A stretch of DNA of 64,000 bases from Diphasiastrum complanatum (lineage: Eukaryota > Streptophyta > Lycopodiopsida > Lycopodiales > Lycopodiaceae), in the NCBI GenBank assembly GCA_029204225.1, contig CM055108.1:21275644-21339643 (forward strand), in the 5' to 3' direction. Under the pieces are notes generated by a model. That model had not been told where the DNA came from and made no database searches. It saw only the letters and a program-made list of their open reading frames with translations. The position numbers and the translations under genes were made by a program. Shown here piece after piece: positions 44,247-54,444 of this stretch. How positions within the stretch are numbered: position 1 is the stretch's first letter; each line of letters begins with the position of its first letter.

Positions 44247-47200
44247 TTAGGGCATTGCTCCAAATTTTGAAATTATAAAAGGTAGCAACCTCAATTCTAG
44301 TTTATAATCATCATAATAACTAAAATTAGTGTAATTCCCAAAGTCAGAGTCAAGAGCCCAAGCCCCAACACTAAATAGGACACTAATACTAAAAGAAGTG
44401 TGCGTAACTATCAGCTTTTTAAAGCTTGACGGACGGGCGTTTGTAGTTACTTCCTTCTCGAGGTCGACGGGTGACAGTGGGCACTTTGTCTGTACGTATT
44501 TGACTGATCCCGGTAAAGTAGCATACGGCCTTTTGACGTATACGACGACGACGGTATTTCGTACACGTAGATCGTATTGTATGGGTTCTGACTCCTGAGT
44601 CCTGTCCTGTCTTGCTCTTCTTCGTCTCCTGTACAATCGAAAAAATTACCGAACGATTCTATCCAGTCTGCTGCGCTTGGATCTCGATCTTTAGTGAATT
44701 GTAGGAGCAGCTGATAATTCTGATGTTACGATCCATAATGTCATTTCAGGGATCTGTCTTAAGAGACGGCATTTTGATCCATCCTTGTCAGTTTTGTTCT
44801 ATTTTTGGTTTGCTAAGTTTCCACTATATAGATCTTGTTTTATATTATTTTTCGTGTTTAGATCTTTCCGTGCGTTTGTTTTGCCAAAGTCCTTTTCCCA
44901 GCATGTAGATGTCAGTCGTTTTAGAACTGAAGATTTTTGTGTTGTTGTGTAGCTTGAAGTTTGTGTTCCCTTTTACATATGAAATCTAGGTAGTAAATTG
45001 TTGCTGTCCTGACGAAAATAAGATCCAAGAAAGAATACGAATACTGGAAGCTTTGTTTGTGAAATGCAATATTCTGTAGTGTTTTAAAGGCTTGTAGTCT
45101 TACAAACTCGTGATAAGAAACCGAGTTACTTTTTCTATTTAGCCGTTTAAATGGAACTTACTTATGGTGGTTAATTAAGCAACTACCTTCATAAAACGAT
45201 GCGCTGGTCGTTCACAAGGTCGAACAAAACAGGGAATCCTTAGGACGATGACGTCCTCGCCAGATCACTTTCAAACATTGCAGCGGTGCTTGAGAAGTTC
45301 TGAACCGAAATTTCGAATGAGGCCGAGTAATGTTCATCAGCGATTTCTCAATGTATTTTGTTTTTTGTGACTCCTTGTTCCAACCACTTTTTCTGTGCGT
45401 ACCACAACTCCAAATAAGCTGCTAAAACCGTCACTCCGGCTCTACTGACTGCAAGATGCACGGATTCTTGACATAGGCGCACGATTTGTTTTTCTTCTAC
45501 AAGTCCACCCTGAATTTTCAATCCCGCAGGTTCTACACTCTGGCGTAAGGATCGTCCAATGTTTCCCGTGAAAGGGAGTTCGGATAACTTGCTTATTATC
45601 GAAGTTTAAGAGGTGAGTTTTCTTGGCGTAACAGCAAAAACTAGGTGCTTTGTTCATCAGTTACGTCTTTGCAAACGGATTATCGAATTTAGGCTGATAT
45701 TTTCTTTTCAAAATTTATGAAGTGGAAAGGCTGCTGTATGTTTCTATAGGTTGGTGCGGCAAGCGCTTTCTATGTATATGGCGAACACCGTCAGAAAGAA
45801 GCAAGTGAACAAATGGTATAAATCAACCTACACGCAGGTGAAATGGCAAAAGTGACTCTGTTGGACTGCTGATTCTCAGGTCAGGGTTTTTCCCCAACTT
45901 TAACACCACAGCAAGAGTTTCGTGCCAGCTCTTTTGCTTTACTTTATTTCGAGATCTTACGTTGAAATGCTCAGTGATAATCGTTGTTTCCTATTTGAAA
46001 CGAGTAAGTATCTAACATGATTCGTTTTCCGCTTTCTTTCCCACGCCTTTTTCTGATGTTTCTGCCAAACTTTAAGGCACGTTTCTCAATGGGTAGACTC
46101 GATTTGAAAGACCCGTATGCCTTCAAACCCCCTTGATTATTGCGCTTGAACTTCTTGTGAATTTTGAAGCGTGTCAATGGACTAGCACTTACTCTGTTCA
46201 TCATTTGTGATGCTTTCATTTATTTGCGATAGAAGTATTATTTTCCTTAACCGAGTTTGGTTTTGAAGTGTCTTTTGTTTAGGCTTGCAACTTGATCCTG
46301 ATTAAATGTTTTCTTCCACCATTCTGCCAAGAATAATTTGCTATACAAGATTCAGTTACACATTCTCTAGTCCAGGGTTGAATCTAGACCACATACATGT
46401 GGCTTGTGGCCATCAGTCACTTCCTATTTTGCAGCTCTGAAGTGATGCTCTCAAATTTTATGCAAAAACATTGCTATTTTGCTATGTAGATTTTGCTGCA
46501 TCATGTTTGGCTAAGTTGTATACCTCCTTCCCTCGGATCTACAACTTTTCAAGTTCATCATAAGTTCAAGCTTACTTAATGTTTGCTCAGCCTTTTTGTT
46601 TGCTTTGTATTTTAAATAATGTTTCTCGAGTGTGAATAAATTTAGTTGCTTATGAGTGGCATTTTGTCAACTTTGATTGAAGGCTTATCTAGTTGTTTGT
46701 GATTGTTTGATGATTGATCCTTTGATTAATATTTCTATCAATCGATATTTTTTCCCAATGTTATCTGCTTGACAGTTACAATTTTATCACAGGTTTGTAA
46801 AATGTTTCTCACCCGGAAAATGCAAATTCCTTGGAAAATGGTAAATGATAAATGAGAATCGAGAAACTGGAAATGCCAAGTCACGACTCATAACATTTAT
46901 TTGGAACATTAAAATTTTAAAAAATTCCCCCGAGGCTCCATCTAACCAAAGACATATTATCGTATTGAAATTTCAAATTTGAAAAGACATATCTATACAA
47001 ATTTTAGTTCCAATCAGATTCTGTAAAACTCTTGTAGTTTACATAAACAGGCTTGCCCACTTCATTTGGCAATTTGATAGATTGAAGGATAGTTTTTAGC
47101 ATAAATAAAGTCACCTTAGCATAGTCAAATTAGCTCTCATTATAGTAGATCACGTTATAAAAAGCAAGATCCTTATGTTTGCACTCGTTCCCTTTTCCAC

Positions 47201-47435
47201 TTTAAGTGATGCGTTTTCCATAACTTTGTTACAAAACACTCTCCTGAGTTGTCACAGCTCATTGTTTTCTTTATTGTTCTCCTGTCTTTGTTTTTTTTTC
47301 TTGTATCTCTTCATTTTTGTTGTAGATTGGAGTTGAATCCCTAATCTCATGGAGGGGATAGGAAGTTCCCTTGTTGGCGAACATTTTCTCTCTATTACCC
47401 ACTTCCTCCTCTCATCAGTTTGGCGCCCATAGATT

Positions 47436-47438
<3 letters not shown>
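44247..47438. other. CpG-richer non-transposon DNA, possibly the 5' part of a host gene
   Basis: Around 44,430-44,600 CpGs are dense (for example tacgacgacgacgg) and again at 45,190-45,560, unlike the rest of the window. Pyrimidine-rich sequence at 44,600-44,640 (cctgtcttgctcttcttcgt) followed by long T-rich DNA resembles a plant 5' untranslated exon and intron. No start codon with a convincing downstream exon was found. A 129-codon frame on the minus strand at 44,247-44,636 overlaps the dense part but has no recognisable motif. Confidence 0.35.

Positions 47439-47486
<48 letters not shown>
47439..47486. repeat. (TC)n microsatellite
   Basis: About 24 TC units without interruption. Confidence 0.97.
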
Positions 47487-47490
<4 letters not shown>

Positions 47491-47632
47491 GATGGCAGCT
47501 CCTCCAGCGATGGCTGCCCTGTCCTAGACCCTGCCCTGGTCCGCCCTCCACCATGGCCCCTCCTCCTTGCGCCCCTGCTCGTAGATCAGCACGGTCCCCA
47601 GCCACCTCCTCACTCACCTTCGCTCACCACTC

Positions 47633-47735
47633 ACCTCCCCCCCTCGCTGCTCCGTCTCCTTCCCCCCTCGCTGCCCCTTCCCCTAACCTCCTCGCTGCTC
47701 CTTCTCCTTCCCCCCTCGCTGCCCCTTCCCCTTCT
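47633..47735. repeat. C/T-rich minisatellite
   Basis: cccccctcgctgc followed by (t/c)cc(t/g)tctccttc-like spacer occurs about four times up to the LTR of element C. It encodes only a Ser/Pro/Leu low-complexity peptide in any frame. Confidence 0.85.
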
Positions 47736-47988
47736 AGTTAAGAAAACAGTTTAAACACCCGACCAGATCAATCACCACAGCACAACGTCAAGTGCAACAA
47801 GACAAGACAACAGAATTGCTCTCCACAAACTGTATATTCAACTGATAAGTAAGTACAAAGATAAAGTTGCTTAAAAGCACTCAAAGGGCTCGTAAAAGAA
47901 AGACGGCCTGATAATCTAGAACTGAGCACACATGGTGCCGTCGAAATAAGAAAGCACACTGTATAAGTCGATCATTGCTATTTTAACT
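47736..47988 (-). repeat. 3' LTR of element C
   Basis: Begins AGTTAAGAAAACAG directly after unrelated C/T-rich DNA and ends GCTATTTTAACT before the polypurine tract (47,989-48,001, minus strand CATTGAGGGAGAG). It independently confirms the AGTTAA/TTAACT termini seen in B. Confidence 0.92.
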
Positions 47989-48079
47989 CTCTCCCTCAAT
48001 GATCAACGTCTTTCTTTATTTTAGACTTTACTCTATTCATGGAACATACCTTCATGATAGTATTACAAGTAAAGGTTTT

Positions 48080-49300
48080 TTACATAACCAGATCTAAGCC
48101 AAGTTTGGCTCTAAAAGTCTCAAACTTTTCTTTACTTAAAGCTTTCGTAAATATATCAGCAACTTGTAACAACGTAGAACAGTGTACAATACTTATATCT
48201 TCAGATTGTAGCTTCTCACGCACAAAGTGATACTTTATCTCAATATGTTTTGTCCTTGCGTGAAAGACAAGATTCTTAGCCAATTGTATTCCACTTTGAC
48301 TGTCACAGAAAATAACAGTAGGATTTACCTGCTTCATGTCAATCTCACATAACAACTTACGTAGCCAAACAGCTTCCTGGGTAGCAGAACTTAACGCTTT
48401 ATATTCGGCTTCTGTAGAAGAAAGAGAACTAGTATCTTGCTTCTTGCTAGACCATGAAAAACAACCGCTATTAAACTTGAAGGCATAACCTGTTGTTGAC
48501 TTTTTATCATCTACACTTCCTGCCCAATCAGCGTCAACATAAACTTGCAACTTAGGTAAAACACTTTGTCTGTTGTAAATTAGGCCAAGGTTAGTTGTAC
48601 CCTTCACATACCTCAAAATCCTTTTCGCAGCTTTCCAATGGTCCATAGTGAGTGATGACATGAATTGGCTAATCAAACTTATAGCATAGCAGATATCAGG
48701 ACGTGTAGTCGTAAGATATATCAAACTCCCAACTAGCTGACGAAATAGAGTAGCGTCAACATGTGCACTATCATCAATACGTGATAATTTCTTACCAATT
48801 TCGCAAGGGGTGATGGAAGGTTTGCACTCTGTCATGTGAAATCTCTCCAATACCTCGCGCACATACTTGTTTTGACATAACCTGATATCACTGCCAGTTT
48901 GCCATACTTCGACACCTAAGCAGTAGTGCATAAGATCTTAATCTGTCATCTCAAACTGCTTGCATAAGTTGGTTTTGATAGAACGAGTGAGGTTCTCATC
49001 ATTGCCCGTGATAATGATATCATCAACATAAAGTACAATCAAGGCAATGCTATCTTCGTTTATAAGAACATAAAGATTTGGATTTGAATTTTTTCTGACA
49101 AACCCATGAGAAAGAAAGTGATTGTCAATGCGTCCATACCATGGGCGTGGCGCTTGCTTAAGGCCATAAAGTGCTTTGCGTAGTTTACATACCTTCTGTT
49201 CTTGTCCTTTTGCCATGAAGCCCTGTGGTTGGACCATGTAAACTTCTTCCTCTAAGTCACCATTAAAAAATGCGGACTTCAAATGTCTCTTCATAGTCAA
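48080..49300 (-). pseudogene. RT and RNase H of element C
   Basis: RNase H and the RT connection domain are open for 283 codons (48,931-48,080; VYVDADWAGSVDDKKSTTGY, SSLSSTEAEYKALSS, KHIEIKYHFVREKLQ, VADIFTKALSKEKFE). One TAA at 48,936 separates them from the RT palm (YVDD in VLYVDDIIITGNDENL). At 49,282 an 82-bp deletion relative to B removes the segment ending IHQMDV, and with it the motif A catalytic Asp, and shifts the frame. RNase H is better preserved here than in B. Confidence 0.9.
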
Positions 49301-50708
49301 TTCCTCTACTTTGCTTATAACCCTTCACTACTAGGCGTGCCTTATGCTTTGCTATCGTGCCATCCGCATGAAACTTTGTTCTCAACACCCATTTGTTGTC
49401 AATGGGTTTCTTTCCAAGTGGTAGATCAACCAACTCCCATGTATCATGCCTGTGGATGGATTCCATCTCCTCTTCCATTGCCCTTTGCCACTCTTTGTGA
49501 TCTTTTGCCTCATCAAAGGTTAATGGCTCTCGACACTTCAAAATGTCACTCATTAGGGCATAGTTCACATGATAACGATAGGGAGACTTCCTTTCCCGCG
49601 TTGATCTTCTCACTTCTCCTTGTGTGCTAGATCCTGGTTGATTTAGCTTTGCGTCCTTCATGATCTTCTCATACCATTTTGGTATCTTGGATTCAGGTGA
49701 TACACTACGTGGAGAGTATGTATCCCAAGGAGTGTCCAAGTAATGTCTCTTACTTCCAACCGGTTTCTCCCTTATTGCTCCTATTGGCAAGTACCTTCCC
49801 TTAGGCTCTTGAATAGGTGGTGTCCTTTCATACTCGCCCTCTCGACTCTCATCTTCACATGCATCATCTTGTGGAGCGTCTTCTTCATCTTCTTCTTCCA
49901 AAATTGTGGGAAGTCTTTTGATGCTTTCACCACTTGCATGGTCTTCATCTTCATACCTATGCGTCTCATCAAAGATCACATCTTTGCTAATGTGAATCTT
50001 GTTCATTACAGGATCAAAACACCTGTACGCCTTCGTCCTCTCGTCATAACCGACGAAGATACACTTGATTGCTTTGGCATCAAGTTTCTTTCGCTTCTCC
50101 TTTGGCACATGTACATAGGCCTTACATCCAATGACACGAAACTTGTCGATTTTTGGCTTTATTCCTGTAAATGCTTCTTCGGGAGTCACATTTGGAACCG
50201 CAACCGTAGGGCTCCTGTTTTGCAAGAACGTTGCCGCACTGCACGCTTCCGACCAAAGTGAATCGGTCAAGCCCATTCGCTTCATCATGGAGCGTGCACT
50301 CTCCATAATGTTTTTTCTTTCAGCTACACCATTACTATGCGGCGTGTGTGATTGTGTGAATTGTCTTTTGATGCCGTGTTCTTTGCAAAAGTCCTCAAAA
50401 TCATCAGATTTGTATTCGCCCCCTCTATCAGATCTTAGCACTTTGATGCGTGCATCCAGTTGGTTCTCTACCAAAGTCTTGAACTCCTTGAAGCGAGCAA
50501 AAGCGTTGGATTTCTTCTTCAAGAAATAAATCCATGTCCTCCTAGAGTAATCATCTATGAAAGTCATAAAATAATATGCTTTCCCCAACGACATGGTCTT
50601 CATTGGGCCGCACAGGTCGCTGTGAATGAGTTCCAGCGGTTTCTTAGCTCTTGCAGCTCCCAAGTGTCTGAATGAGCATATGACATATCCCGTTGACTTG
50701 TTTGACAA
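49263..50708 (-). pseudogene. Integrase and integrase-RT linker of element C
   Basis: Open for about 465 codons from the pre-integrase junction. It shows all three catalytic positions: LELIHSDLCGP (D), RSDRGGEYKSDDF (D, with GGEY) and HSNGVAERKN (E), followed by the C-terminal domain (FRVIGCKAYVHVPKE), the variable acidic linker, and the RT start WELVDLPLGKKPIDNKWVLR. It ends where the 82-bp RT deletion changes the frame. The first 15 or so codons (above about 50,660) come from the neighbouring LTR and are not integrase. Confidence 0.9.
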
Positions 50709-50978
50709 ATGTCACTCCTGCACTGGACCAAGTGTCTTGGTGAGCATATGACAGGTGTCATGTTGACCGGTCAACCCTTCCTACATTTTAGGAGATCAGT
50801 CCAGTAGACTCTCATGGGACCCAGTATACCCCTTGGCCATTCCGAAATTAGTCACCATAATTGATATTTACATTGCAATTTACAATTGTCTCCACAGGCC
50901 GATGATTTAGCCATTTACAATATAATGATTACAATTTAGAATTTACATTGGGCAAAGGAATTCAAAGTACATCTGACA
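50660..50978 (-). repeat. Partial 3' LTR of Gypsy F
   Basis: About 290 bp match 60,630-60,907, including gagcatatgac, cggtcaacccttcctac and ccagtagactctcatgggac. It continues to TCTGACA at 50,978, directly before a polypurine tract, which fixes the LTR start. Its other end is lost where element C begins, at a shared ccaagtgtc. Confidence 0.88.
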
Positions 50979-51110
50979 TCCCTTCCCTCCTTAGATGACA
51001 TCGTCCTTGATGGCAAAGTCTAGATATTGTGCATGCAATCCATGCGCGGTCGTCGAGGTAACATCACTGAGAGGTCGCCCATCGCATGGTCTTCTACAAC
51101 TCAAAATAGA
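50979..51110 (-). pseudogene. Polypurine tract and last codons of Gypsy F pol
   Basis: Minus strand GGAGGGAAGGGA adjoins the LTR. Just upstream the frame reads DFAIKDDVI and a TAA, a typical acidic Gypsy polyprotein end, preceded by about 25 more codons of unassigned sequence. Confidence 0.65.
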
Positions 51111-51397
51111 TCAAAATCAGCAACATGCAAGCAAATACAGTGACATGCAATCAACATGCACGCAACTGTAGTGACATGCAATCAACATGCAAGCAAATAC
51201 AGTGACATGCAATCAACATGCAAGCAAATACAGTGACATGCAATCAACATGCAAGCAACTGTGGAAACATGCAAGCAATCTGAAGAATTCTAGAGGCATG
51301 CATGCAACATGCATGGACTAGTACTTGCACATGCAAACGGAAATTGATAGCAAATTGTAATTTTGTCGACATGCAATGAATAGATCAAACTTTCGAA
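51111..51397. repeat. CATGCAA minisatellite
   Basis: Between about 51,120 and 51,270 a 35-36-bp unit (acatgcaatcaacatgcaag plus caaatacagtg or caactgtagtg) is repeated about four times. CATGCA occurs more than 15 times in the interval. A similar array lies in element H at 62.85-62.99 kb. Confidence 0.88.
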
Positions 51398-51712
51398 GTA
51401 ATCGGATCTGCTGGCTATGGAGGGCAGCGAGCAAGATGAAGAGGATGCGAGCAGAAATTTGCATGAAACTTCCGTCAGAAACTTGCTACACAAACTAAAA
51501 TGATAGTATATGCTGTAAGCAGCATTCTAACATCATTAATCTTGGAAATTGCTCCTCCAATTGGGTCGATTGGATCACGAATGCTTGCTGTCCATGAATT
51601 TCCAACAAGAAGAACTATACATTATAAAGAATACAAAGCAATAAATCAGATCCAACAAGACACCAATCTAGGATAGCATTACACTAGCACTAATTAGCAA
51701 GAGATTCTTCTC
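51398..51712 (-). repeat. 3' LTR of element D, truncated
   Basis: Starts gtaatcggatctgctggcta and is nearly identical to 53,611-53,925. It stops at gcaagagattct, replaced by an A-rich run (13 A) and then integrase sequence. Confidence 0.92.
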
Positions 51713-51745
51713 AAAAAAAAAAAAAGGGGTGTACACAGCCGTAAA

Positions 51746-53599
51746 CTAATGTAGAATGTTATTGCTGGTACAAAACTCTTGAAATTTTGCAGAAATATAT
51801 TCACCACCACGATCTGAACGTAGTTGTCTAACTCTCTTTGAAGTCTTAGAGTGCACAAAACTGAGAAATTCTTTAAATTTTGAAAGAACGTCACTTTTAT
51901 TAGCAATAAAATAAACCATTGCTAATCGACTAAAATCGTCAATGAATGTGACAAAATAATGTGCACTTCCAATAGAGTTAACAGGCAAAGGTCCACAAAC
52001 ATCTGAGTGAACTAATTCAAGAAGTTCTTTAGATCTATGGCCCTCCTTATTGAATGGAGAGCGAGTCATCTTTCCCAACATGCGAGAGTCACATGGATGA
52101 TATGAAGTGGGAATATTGATGTCAAAATCAACCCTTTCAAACAACTTTCTCTTTGCTGCATCTAAAATGCTGCTCATACTCATGTGATAGAGCCTAGCAT
52201 GCCATAAGGCATGCATCTTGTCTTCGACGGCTGAAACTTTGTCACATGCAATAAGAACTTTTGCATGATACAGGTTCTCCCTCCGTAAGCCTGTTGCAAG
52301 CTGCTTTCCACTTTTTGTGTCCATTAGCTTGCAATCATTGTCAAGAAACAGAACTTTGATACCCACATCTGTCATGCGGGCTACTGACAATAAGTCCTTT
52401 TGCATGGTTGGTACATGCAATACATTTTGAAGAACTTTAGAACCTTCAATTGTGAGTAAACTCAAGCTTCCCATTCCTGAAACATCATGTTGACTACCAT
52501 CTCCTAAAATGACATATCTCTTAGTGTTAGGAGAATAACTAGACAACATAGCTCTATTAGAGATGGTATGAGCAGTACCTCCAGAATCTATCACAACTTC
52601 AGAAGTATTATCAGTAGAATTAAAACAATCTTCTACACAAACAAAAGCAGCAGCTAGAGTGTTTTCCTCTTTGCTTGAGTTAGAAGAAAGTCGTTCCTCT
52701 TGACAAACATTGGCTTTACTATTGTTAGGCCTAGAATAGCATTTGAAAGATGAATGACCAGTTTTGCCACAATGTCTACAAGCTACTCTAGGATTAGCCC
52801 AACAATTATCAAGAGTATGTCCTGGCTTTTTACAATAGTTGCAAAAAGATTTCTTTGACTTAGGCTCAGATGATTCCACTTTGGAATCTTTATTGTTTGG
52901 ATCTTGCATGCTAGTAGCTTGAAACTGGTTTCCGCGTCCTTTTGCCTTGCCCTTTCCTTTCTTCGCATATAAAGCTCTAGCTCCTCCTTGAGAAGGTGAA
53001 CTTCCTTGCCGCATGAGATACTCCTCTTGAAGGCTTTGAATGGCCTCTTCAAAGGATTTACCTGTAAGAACAGGTCGCATGTAGATGTAGGAGGGTGGTA
53101 GTGCTCGCAGCAGGTACGTAAGTTTCTCCTCCTTGGGAGTTATTCTACCTGCACTTTGTAGAGCACTAAACAAAGATTGTAACTTGAAAAGAAAAGTATC
53201 ACAATCTGAAGTTCCATCCCACCTCAAACTAGTAAGTTGCTCAAACAGATATAAGATTTGAGTTTGTGATTTGGACTCAAATCTTCGAGCAAGTTCATCC
53301 CACATCTCCTTTGCTGTAGCAGAATCGGCAACAGTGAGAAAGATATCTTTCGAAACGGTTTGGGAAATAATTACTTTAGCTTTCGAATCTGCATGCAACC
53401 AGGCGTGAAGATCTTTTAAATCTTCTTCATAAGTTGCTGTATTTATTACATTAGGTACATGCGGTTTGGGAATGGTCCCATCAACATAAGGCCACAGCTT
53501 CTCAGCTTGCAGGATCAGTCGAGTCTTTGATCTCCATGCAGGATAGTTGGATCCATCTAGGATCGTTGTCCTTGCCTGAAAAGTAGAAGTAGAAGCCAT
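51746..53599 (-). CDS. Copia gag-protease-integrase open frame (617 codons) of element D
   Basis: ATG at 53,597-53,599. Residues 1-210 are gag (LDGSNYPAWRSKTRLILQAE, LFEQLTSLRWDGTSDCDTFL, LTYLLRALPPSYIYM). Residues about 255-290 carry two CX2CX4HX4C zinc knuckles (CNYCKKPGHTLDNC and CRHCGKTGHSSFKC). The protease at about 340 reads VVIDSGGTAH, with Gly for the usual Ala after DSG. Pre-integrase follows (LWHARLYHMSMSSI), then integrase with HSDVCGP, TFIDDFSR and RSDRGGEYISAKF, two of the three catalytic acids. It ends just before the catalytic Glu at a TAG near 51,746. No frameshift anywhere, which is exceptional in this window. It could yield a capsid and protease but no polymerase. Confidence 0.88.
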   Translation of the reverse strand: MASTSTFQARTTILDGSNYPAWRSKTRLILQAEKLWPYVDGTIPKPHVPNVINTATYEEDLKDLHAWLHADSKAKVIISQTVSKDIFLTVADSATAKEMWDELARRFESKSQTQILYLFEQLTSLRWDGTSDCDTFLFKLQSLFSALQSAGRITPKEEKLTYLLRALPPSYIYMRPVLTGKSFEEAIQSLQEEYLMRQGSSPSQGGARALYAKKGKGKAKGRGNQFQATSMQDPNNKDSKVESSEPKSKKSFCNYCKKPGHTLDNCWANPRVACRHCGKTGHSSFKCYSRPNNSKANVCQEERLSSNSSKEENTLAAAFVCVEDCFNSTDNTSEVVIDSGGTAHTISNRAMLSSYSPNTKRYVILGDGSQHDVSGMGSLSLLTIEGSKVLQNVLHVPTMQKDLLSVARMTDVGIKVLFLDNDCKLMDTKSGKQLATGLRRENLYHAKVLIACDKVSAVEDKMHALWHARLYHMSMSSILDAAKRKLFERVDFDINIPTSYHPCDSRMLGKMTRSPFNKEGHRSKELLELVHSDVCGPLPVNSIGSAHYFVTFIDDFSRLAMVYFIANKSDVLSKFKEFLSFVHSKTSKRVRQLRSDRGGEYISAKFQEFCTSNNILH

Positions 53600-53610
53600 A
53601 GCTCTGATAC
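53600..53610 (-). promoter_or_regulatory. Primer-binding site of element D, adjoining the gag ATG
   Basis: Minus strand GTATCAGAGCT directly follows the LTR end and directly precedes ATGGCT. The first two bases of a canonical TGGTATCAGAGC are missing or belong to the LTR. There is essentially no leader between PBS and start codon. Confidence 0.75.
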
Positions 53611-53957
53611 GTAATCAGATCTGCTGGCTATGGAGGGCAGCGAGCAAGATGAAGAGGATGCGAGCAGAAATTTGCATGAAACTTCCGTCAGAAACTTGCT
53701 ACACAAACTAAAATGATAGTATATGCTGTAAAGAGCATTCTAACATCATTAATCTTGGAAATTGCTCCTCCAATTGGGTCGATTGGATCACGAATGCTTG
53801 CTGTCCATGAATTTCCAGCAAGAAGCACTATACATTTGCAAGAATACAAAGCAATGAATCAGATCCAACAAGATACCAATCTAGGATAGCATTACACTAG
53901 CATTAATTAGCAAGAGATTCTACCACAAAAAACAAATCACAAGACATATGTGAGAAG

Positions 53958-54004
<47 letters not shown>

Positions 54005-54229
54005 ATAGTGCGCCCATCTAGGAGGAGGAGGTATCATTTATAGATTGGAAAGAAATGATATGTGATGTACATGGCTTCCAAGTGTCAAAAGTAGGTGAAA
54101 TAGGTGTCCCACATGCTAAGTAGGTAAAATAGGTGTCCCACATGCTAAGCATGCACTTTCTCTCTTCATGCAATGATTTGCCTTGGTCCACAAGTTTCCT
54201 ATATAGGAAAAATGCGCCCTCCTACAACA
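53611..54229 (-). repeat. 5' LTR of element D
   Basis: Matches the truncated 3' LTR for about 315 bp from gtaatcagatctgctggc. It then continues through a (TC)n run at 53,961-54,002 and a local 31-bp duplication (aagtaggtgaaataggtgtcccacatgctaag-like, at about 54,090 and 54,120). The outer end is uncertain. Confidence 0.75.
53961..54002. repeat. (TC)n microsatellite inside an LTR
   Basis: About 20 TC units, plus strand. Confidence 0.97.
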
Positions 54230-54444
54230 TAAGAAAATTCATGTAGTTCCAACATATAGTTGGTAGCATGTAAAATTACCCCCTAGGGTCCCATGTACAA
54301 CTTATGGGCCTACTCAAGGTTTTAAAATCTTTACAATAAATTTTTATAATGTTTACAAACTTGGTATGCCTTTTTAAACTTTGAGAGAATACAACGCAAA
54401 TTAAAATTGCGTGACGCTAAAATACATGGTGAAATCGATCAAAC
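54230..54444. other. Unassigned spacer
   Basis: Between the LTR of D and RNase H of E. It should hold the PPT and 3' LTR of E, but the E-family terminus known from 11.2 and 38.8 kb is not found here. Confidence 0.4.

Larger units (their letters stand above)
47736..50660 (-). mobile_element. Copia element C, close relative of B, 5'-truncated
   Basis: Minus strand. 3' LTR at 47,736-47,988, PPT, RNase H, RT, integrase, then cut at about 50,660 in the pre-integrase region, where Gypsy F LTR sequence begins. The 5' LTR, gag and protease are missing. Nucleotide similarity to B is high throughout. Confidence 0.9.
51398..54229 (-). mobile_element. Copia element D, pol partly deleted
   Basis: Minus strand. 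5' LTR from 53,611 rightward, PBS, long gag-protease-integrase frame, then a deletion of the integrase end, RT and RNase H that also removed the first part of the 3' LTR, leaving 51,398-51,712. The right limit 54,229 (ending CTACAACA on the plus strand) is a guess. No target-site duplication is evident. Confidence 0.82.

Noticed and set aside
44247-44636. 129-codon minus-strand frame
   Set aside because: No recognisable domain, starts with an Arg-rich stretch due to CGA/CGT repeats, and overlaps what looks like untranslated DNA.
47371-47754. Serine/proline/leucine-rich frames at 47.4-47.75 kb
   Set aside because: They are translations of a (TC)n microsatellite and a C/T-rich minisatellite.
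51118-51270. Regularly spaced 35-bp repeats, considered as a CRISPR array
   Set aside because: The units are contiguous with no unique spacers, the genome is plant-like, and no cas genes exist; it is a minisatellite.
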